This document shows, piece after piece, positions 59,487 to 63,585 of a DNA stretch of 63,585 bases. A program made the position numbers and the translations under genes. Location: contig NZ_BLTE01000019.1 in assembly GCF_013019105.1 (NCBI RefSeq), positions 1-63,585 of the forward strand, given 5' to 3'. Source of the DNA: Fundidesulfovibrio magnetotacticus. GTDB lineage: Bacteria; Desulfobacterota; Desulfovibrionia; Desulfovibrionales; Desulfovibrionaceae. The notes below the pieces were generated by a model. The model worked only from the letters and a program-made list of their open reading frames with translations. It did no database searches and had not been told where the DNA came from. Positions within the stretch are counted from its first letter, which is position 1; each line of letters starts with the position of its first letter.

Positions 59487-61166
59487 ATGGACCTCCCCAG
59501 CTGCCTCGCACGGCTCCGCTACGCCAAGGAACGCATCCACCGCATGATCCGGCCCCGGGTAACCGTGACGCCCCCGCCCCCGGGCGTGCGCTTCGAGCGC
59601 GACGTGCCGGTGGCCATGCGCGACGGAACCATCCTGCGCGTGAACGTCTTCAGGCCCGAGTCCGATGGCCCCTGCCCGGTGATCCTCTGCGCCCACCCCT
59701 ACGGCAAGGACGACCTGCCAAAGCCCGACGGGAAAGGCGGCCACAAGGTCCCCCTGCGTTTCCACCTCTTTCGCCAGCCCGAGCCCTTCGCCTTCTCGGC
59801 CTGGACCAGCTGGGAGGCCCCGGACCCGGCCTTCTGGGTCCCCCGGGGCTATTGCGTGGTCAACTGCGACCTTCGCGGCTTCGGCACGTCGGACGGCCAG
59901 GGCACGCTGCTCAGCCACGCGGAATCCCTCGACTACTTCGACCTCATCCAATGGGCCGCCTCGCAGCCCTGGTCCACGGGCAAAGTGGGGCTCCTGGGTG
60001 TCTCCTATCTGGCGCTCAGCCAGTACCGCGTTGCCCAGCTGAACCCTCCGGGGCTCGCGGCCATCTGCCCCTGGGAGGGCTTCAGCGACCTCTACCGGGA
60101 CCTGGCCTATCCCGGCGGTGTCCGCGAGGACGGGTTCATGAAGCTCTGGAGCAGGCAGGTGCTCAAGGCGGGCCGTACGACCGACAATCCCAGGCAGGCC
60201 CAGCTGGACCACCCCCTGCGCGACGCATGGTGGCAGGAGCACGCGCCGGACCTGGAGTCCATCAACGTCCCCATGCTGGTCTGCGCAAGCTTCTCGGACC
60301 ACTGCCTGCACTCGGGCGGGTCCCTGCGGGCCTTCCAGCGCGCCTCTTCGGCCCATAAGTGGCTCTACACGCACCGGGGAGGCAAATGGAGCACCTTCTA
60401 CGGCGAGGAGGCCAGAAAGGCCCAGACAGCCTTTTTCGGCCAGTTCCTCAAGGGCGAGGACACGGGCATCCTCGACACCCCGCCCGTGCGCCTGGAAGTG
60501 CGCGAAAGCGGGAACGCCGTTCGGGAGGTACGTCAGGAGCCCTCCTGGCCGCTGCCTGGAACGGTGTGGACGCCCCTCCACCTGGACGATTCGGGCAGCC
60601 TTTCGGCTGCGATCCCGTCGCGGCGCACCGGCTTGACCCTGGACCTGCCCTCCGGCCGCGCCGTCTTCGAGCACGTCTTCGATCAGGACACGGAACTGAC
60701 CGGCTCCATGAACTTGCGCCTGCATCTGGAACTGGAGGGCGCGAAGGACTGCTGCCTCTTCGCGGGGGTGTACAAGCTTTCCGGCAGGCGCACGGTGGGG
60801 TTCGAGGGGTCCTACGGCTTCGGGCTGGACAGGGTGGCCACGGGCTGGCTGCGCGCCTCCCATCGAGAGGGCGGGGTTGTTTCCACGCTTCCAGGCGCGT
60901 CCGAACCCGCCCACACGCGCGCCCAGCCCCTTGCGCCCGGAGTGGTCGTGCCGTTGGACATCGCCCTGCTGCCCTCGGCCACGTTCTTTCGCAAGGGCGA
61001 GGGGATGCGTCTCGTGGTGCAGGGCCGCTGGTTCGAGCCCCGAAATCCCCTGTTCGGGCAGTTCCCGGCGGGCTACGAGGCCAGCACGCCCTGCCGTGCA
61101 CGCCTGCACTTCGGTGAGGGGTGCGACTCGGCGCTGACCGTGCCGGTGATCCCTCCGCGCGGGTGA
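59487..61166 (+). CDS. CocE/NonD-family (X-Pro dipeptidyl-peptidase-like) hydrolase
   Basis: 559 residues. Alpha/beta-hydrolase with the CocE start R-D-V-P-V-A-M-R-D-G-T-x-L-R-V-N-V, G-Y-C-V-V-N-C-D-L-R-G-F-G-x-S, nucleophile G-V-S-Y-L-A, and a C-terminal jelly-roll (about 330-559). Acts on amide or ester bonds; substrate unknown. No signal peptide. AGGAG upstream. Confidence 0.88.
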   Translation: MDLPSCLARLRYAKERIHRMIRPRVTVTPPPPGVRFERDVPVAMRDGTILRVNVFRPESDGPCPVILCAHPYGKDDLPKPDGKGGHKVPLRFHLFRQPEPFAFSAWTSWEAPDPAFWVPRGYCVVNCDLRGFGTSDGQGTLLSHAESLDYFDLIQWAASQPWSTGKVGLLGVSYLALSQYRVAQLNPPGLAAICPWEGFSDLYRDLAYPGGVREDGFMKLWSRQVLKAGRTTDNPRQAQLDHPLRDAWWQEHAPDLESINVPMLVCASFSDHCLHSGGSLRAFQRASSAHKWLYTHRGGKWSTFYGEEARKAQTAFFGQFLKGEDTGILDTPPVRLEVRESGNAVREVRQEPSWPLPGTVWTPLHLDDSGSLSAAIPSRRTGLTLDLPSGRAVFEHVFDQDTELTGSMNLRLHLELEGAKDCCLFAGVYKLSGRRTVGFEGSYGFGLDRVATGWLRASHREGGVVSTLPGASEPAHTRAQPLAPGVVVPLDIALLPSATFFRKGEGMRLVVQGRWFEPRNPLFGQFPAGYEASTPCRARLHFGEGCDSALTVPVIPPRG

Positions 61167-61177
61167 TCCGCCCCCCG

Positions 61178-62134
61178 TCACGCCGCTTTGCTTGAACTCC
61201 TGCTTGCGGCCCGGAGCCCCCAGGCCACGCCGCCGAATACCAGGGCCATCCCAGCGGCCTCCACGGACGAGGGGAGCTGGCCCTGCAGGATGCAGGCGTA
61301 AAGGATGCCCGAGACAGGCCAGAACACGATGGCCTGCCCGGCCACGCCCGCCGGGAGAAGCGTGTTCGCCTTGTTCCACATCACACCGCCAAGCCAGGAA
61401 ACCGCCAGCCCAAGCACCAGCGAGCCGCAGACGTAGGCCAACGGCGTGGTGGGGGTTCCTTCCCAGGGAAGCGAACGCACAAGCGCGAGTCGTCCCGCCA
61501 GGGCGACCAGGGAGAAGACAAAGGCCGCGCAACCCACGGCGTTGGCCCAACGCACCGGCGAGAGATCCGGGTGGCGCTTGAGGAAGAGGAGATTGGCCAC
61601 AAGGTAGAAGGTGAGCAGCGCCAGGGCCGCGAGGCTCGCGACCATGCCCCAGCCCAGCGCCGATGAGGAGAGCCCATGCCCGTGCCGGGCCAGGTTCACG
61701 GCGGTCAGCCCGGCGCCGATGGCGCACAGGGGCAGCGCCATGCGCCGCCAGGGTGTTTCGCGGGTCTTGAGGTTGGCGGCCAAAGCTACCGTGACGGGGG
61801 TGAGCCCCATCACTAATGTGGGAAGCGCCGCTCCAGCCAGCTCGATGGCCGCCACGAGCACCGTGTAGCAGCCGTAATAGCCCGTGAAGGCGAAGAGAAA
61901 TGCCGTGGCCCACTGGGAACGCGCAAGCCCGCGCACAGGGCCGCCGCGCCACATGAGCAGGGCCGCCAGGGAGCCGAACACCAAGTATCGGCCCAGGGAC
62001 ACGTCCCATGGCGAGATGCCGGGCATCAGGAGCGGGGCCACGAAGGATATGCCCCAGAGGCTCGCGCCGAGTATGGCGCAGAAAACTCCCGGCGCGCCGA
62101 TGCGGGCCTGAGGGCGCGACGAAGCCCCCTTCAC
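61178..62134 (-). CDS. EamA/DMT-superfamily transporter
   Basis: 318 residues, about ten helices, two EamA halves. GTG start. It lies 26 bases after the sensor-like gene at 62161-63063, so the two are probably co-transcribed. Substrate unknown. Confidence 0.88.
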   Translation of the reverse strand: MKGASSRPQARIGAPGVFCAILGASLWGISFVAPLLMPGISPWDVSLGRYLVFGSLAALLMWRGGPVRGLARSQWATAFLFAFTGYYGCYTVLVAAIELAGAALPTLVMGLTPVTVALAANLKTRETPWRRMALPLCAIGAGLTAVNLARHGHGLSSSALGWGMVASLAALALLTFYLVANLLFLKRHPDLSPVRWANAVGCAAFVFSLVALAGRLALVRSLPWEGTPTTPLAYVCGSLVLGLAVSWLGGVMWNKANTLLPAGVAGQAIVFWPVSGILYACILQGQLPSSVEAAGMALVFGGVAWGLRAASRSSSKAA

Positions 62135-62160
62135 GACATTACATCCAAGAGCACGGCTGC

Positions 62161-63063
62161 CTACCGCGTGGCCTTGGAAAGGCGTTCGTCCAGTTGCGTC
62201 TGGATGGCGGCCAGAGCGGTCTCGCAGGCGGCGGCCGCGTTCTGCTTGCGCTGCATGGAGAGCGCCAGGGACTTCACGTCCGAATTGATGCGGGAGAGTT
62301 CCAGCACCCTGGCGTTCACGGCCAGAAAGGCCTCAAGATCGGCGCGCGCCTGGGCCAAAGCATTCGCCAGTTCAGGCGAAGCCCCCTGCCCCGCCCCCTG
62401 GAGAGCCTGGCGCGCCTTGGCCGCTCCTGCGTTCATGGCGGCCTCGATCTCTGTCATGCGCGCGTCCGATGCCTCTGCGATGTGCGGCCCCTGGAGGGCC
62501 AGAATACGGGCGGCTTCCGCCAGAACGGTCAGGCAGGCCAGGGACGTGCCCGTGTCCTTGCCGCCCTGAAGGCCCACGGCTTTGCCCAGGGATGCCTCCA
62601 GCCGGTCGAGGGCCAGAACTCCTTCGGAATAGGAGAGCATGGAGGCTAGCGTGTTGGTCTTCTGCACCACCAAGGGGAGAAATTCCTTGTCGATGGACGA
62701 CAGCTCGGACCATCCCCTGTTGAAATCCTCAAGGCGCTCCAGGAGCGGACCCGAGGAATCCTTGCGCAAGGCAGCGTCCAGAACCGCGCGCGCCTGTTCC
62801 ACACGCTTGGCGGAAGCTGTCGCTTCCTGCGCGTAAGAAGCCGCCTGCTCTCTGCTGCTGGAAAGGAGCGCGTTCTTTTCGGCCTCAAGGTTCTTGCGCA
62901 GGTCGACGCGCATGCCCGCCGCCAGCTGAGACAGCCGCACCTGCGTGGTGAGGGTCTCCTCCAGGCGCAGGTCCGGTCTGTCCAGGAACGCCAGGGCGAG
63001 AAGAAGAAGCGTGGCGATTAGGCCCAGGGCAAGCAGCCCATAGCGTTTTTTCATGTCGCTCAT
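62161..63063 (-). CDS. Chemoreceptor-like sensor protein lacking HAMP and signalling domains
   Basis: 300 residues. A single membrane helix (about 8-28), then a wholly helical periplasmic domain to the C-terminus, rich in Ala/Leu/Glu/Gln, resembling the four-helix sensor of methyl-accepting proteins. No second membrane helix, HAMP or methyl-accepting region. Start at ATG 63063 (a second ATG lies at 63054). Upstream gene of the DMT transporter. Confidence 0.72.
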   Translation of the reverse strand: MSDMKKRYGLLALGLIATLLLLALAFLDRPDLRLEETLTTQVRLSQLAAGMRVDLRKNLEAEKNALLSSSREQAASYAQEATASAKRVEQARAVLDAALRKDSSGPLLERLEDFNRGWSELSSIDKEFLPLVVQKTNTLASMLSYSEGVLALDRLEASLGKAVGLQGGKDTGTSLACLTVLAEAARILALQGPHIAEASDARMTEIEAAMNAGAAKARQALQGAGQGASPELANALAQARADLEAFLAVNARVLELSRINSDVKSLALSMQRKQNAAAACETALAAIQTQLDERLSKATR

Positions 63064-63510
63064 GATCGTACCTCGCTATTGAGGACATTCTGCGCTCAAC
63101 AGGCCGGTTTGTACAGCCTGGAGCCTGTGGATTCACTGGCCAGGAGGCCGAGTGGCGCACATGTCCATAGAACGGCATTCGCTCACGCGTTCCCCAGATG
63201 ACTTCCTGCCATCCACCGTTGCCGTATTGACCAGTTCGGGTCGTATTGAGGTGAGAGGATGAAGGGCAGCAGAGTATTTGAGGGTTCCACATTGCCGTTG
63301 GGCATGGCACGGCGTGTTTCACCGGGAATGGATGGAGTGTGGAGCTCGGAATCCGGGCGACGCACTGGAGCCGCCGGGGAGGAGCCTCCTCTGGGCAGTA
63401 TCCCGCCCGCGAGTTCGAGTATTGAGCAGGTCGCCCGTGGAGGATGGGTTGCTGAGGTTGCAACAAAGCAAGCCGCCCGCTCATTCGAGCGGGCGGCTTG
63501 TTTAAAGGAT
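63064..63510. other. Region between sensor gene and rRNA operon
   Basis: About 400 bases without a supported gene, then the rRNA terminator. Open frames here lack ribosome sites and typical codon bias. The promoter of the sensor gene should lie within 63070-63200 but no consensus pair was recognised. Confidence 0.5.
63470..63499 (-). terminator. rRNA operon terminator
   Basis: AAGCCGCCCGCTC-ATTC-GAGCGGGCGGCTT, perfect 13-bp stem just after the 5S 3' end; T-rich on the minus strand. Confidence 0.88.
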
Positions 63511-63585
63511 CCTGGCAGCGACCTACTTTCCCACCAGCGGTCCTGGCAGTATCATCGGCGAAGGAGGGCTTAACTTCCGAGTTCG
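63511..63585 (-). rRNA. rrf: 5S ribosomal RNA, 3' part (cut by window edge)
   Basis: The minus strand reads CGAACTCGGAAGTTAAGC..., then CGCCGATGATACTGCC and GGTGGGAAAGTAGGTCGCTG, the conserved 5S 3' half ending in GCCAGG. The remaining 5S, 23S and 16S would lie beyond the window. Confidence 0.95.

Noticed and set aside
63259-63573. 104-codon plus-strand frame at the right end
   Set aside because: It runs across the rRNA terminator and antisense to 5S rRNA.

Overview
The window is high-GC DNA from a sulfate-reducing bacterium of the Desulfovibrionales type (inference; the genus is not resolved). The strongest markers are a TunR-type tungstate/molybdate regulator facing a TSUP permease, a rubrerythrin, a ferredoxin:thioredoxin-reductase-like protein beside a glutaredoxin, and the cluster DUF177-rpmF-plsX-fabH-fabG-acpP-fabF-glyA. 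The right end enters the 3' end of an rRNA operon (5S rRNA on the minus strand). No CRISPR array, complete insertion sequence or tRNA gene was seen.

Layout. 1-8.6 kb: truncated chemoreceptor, nucleoside-recognition (Gate) membrane protein, fba-gap glycolytic operon, rubrerythrin, and a diguanylate cyclase coupled to a PAS histidine kinase. 8.7-20.8 kb: CMD-family protein and AraC regulator, a repeat-filled gap, a DMT exporter, UTP-glucose-1-phosphate uridylyltransferase with an OmpR/CusS-like two-component pair, a Do-like protease, a Cys-rich secreted protein, a ClC antiporter and a Kup potassium transporter. 20.9-23.3 kb: an AT-rich island in which an ABC/SMC-like AAA ATPase and a small protein with a PD-(D/E)XK-like nuclease signature are translationally coupled to surE; this is the best candidate for an undescribed, possibly defensive, system. 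23.4-28.3 kb: HD/OB-fold nuclease, tmk, an amino-acid ABC transporter lacking an ATPase, glutaredoxin, FTR-like protein, LuxR-type regulator.

28.3-34.3 kb is a zinc/envelope-stress (Zra-like) operon: zraP, a DUF4405-like protein with three repeated modules, zraS, then (after repeats) zraR and hpt. A near-consensus sigma-54 promoter and an array of TTGCACA-type sites precede zraP. The same TTGCACA array plus a sigma-54-like promoter lies before the DUF2318/FtsX/ABC-ATPase operon at 42.0-44.3 kb, suggesting one enhancer-binding protein controls both. 34.5-38.0 kb: two GDP-mannose-dehydratase-family genes and a secreted alpha/beta hydrolase. 38.2-39.8 and 44.4-46.7 kb hold two clusters of unrecognised, partly secreted proteins that share a 20-bp CCCACAT...ATGTGGG palindrome upstream; the first contains an in-frame amber codon. 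gltX lies between them. 46.8-49.7 kb: YkgJ-like protein, TSUP permease, TunR, rpmB. 49.8-58.0 kb: fatty-acid synthesis, glyA, dCMP deaminase, ribD. 58.1-63.1 kb: DUF945-like protein, CocE/NonD hydrolase, DMT exporter, and a chemoreceptor-like sensor without a signalling domain.

A family of structured GC-rich intergenic repeats recurs at about 10.0, 10.3, 30.1, 30.3, 36.7, 38.1 and 40.2 kb; two long copies are inverted and flank a 20-kb segment that could invert by recombination. Coordinates, frames, motifs and hairpins were read from the sequence; family names come from recognised motifs; no database search was run.
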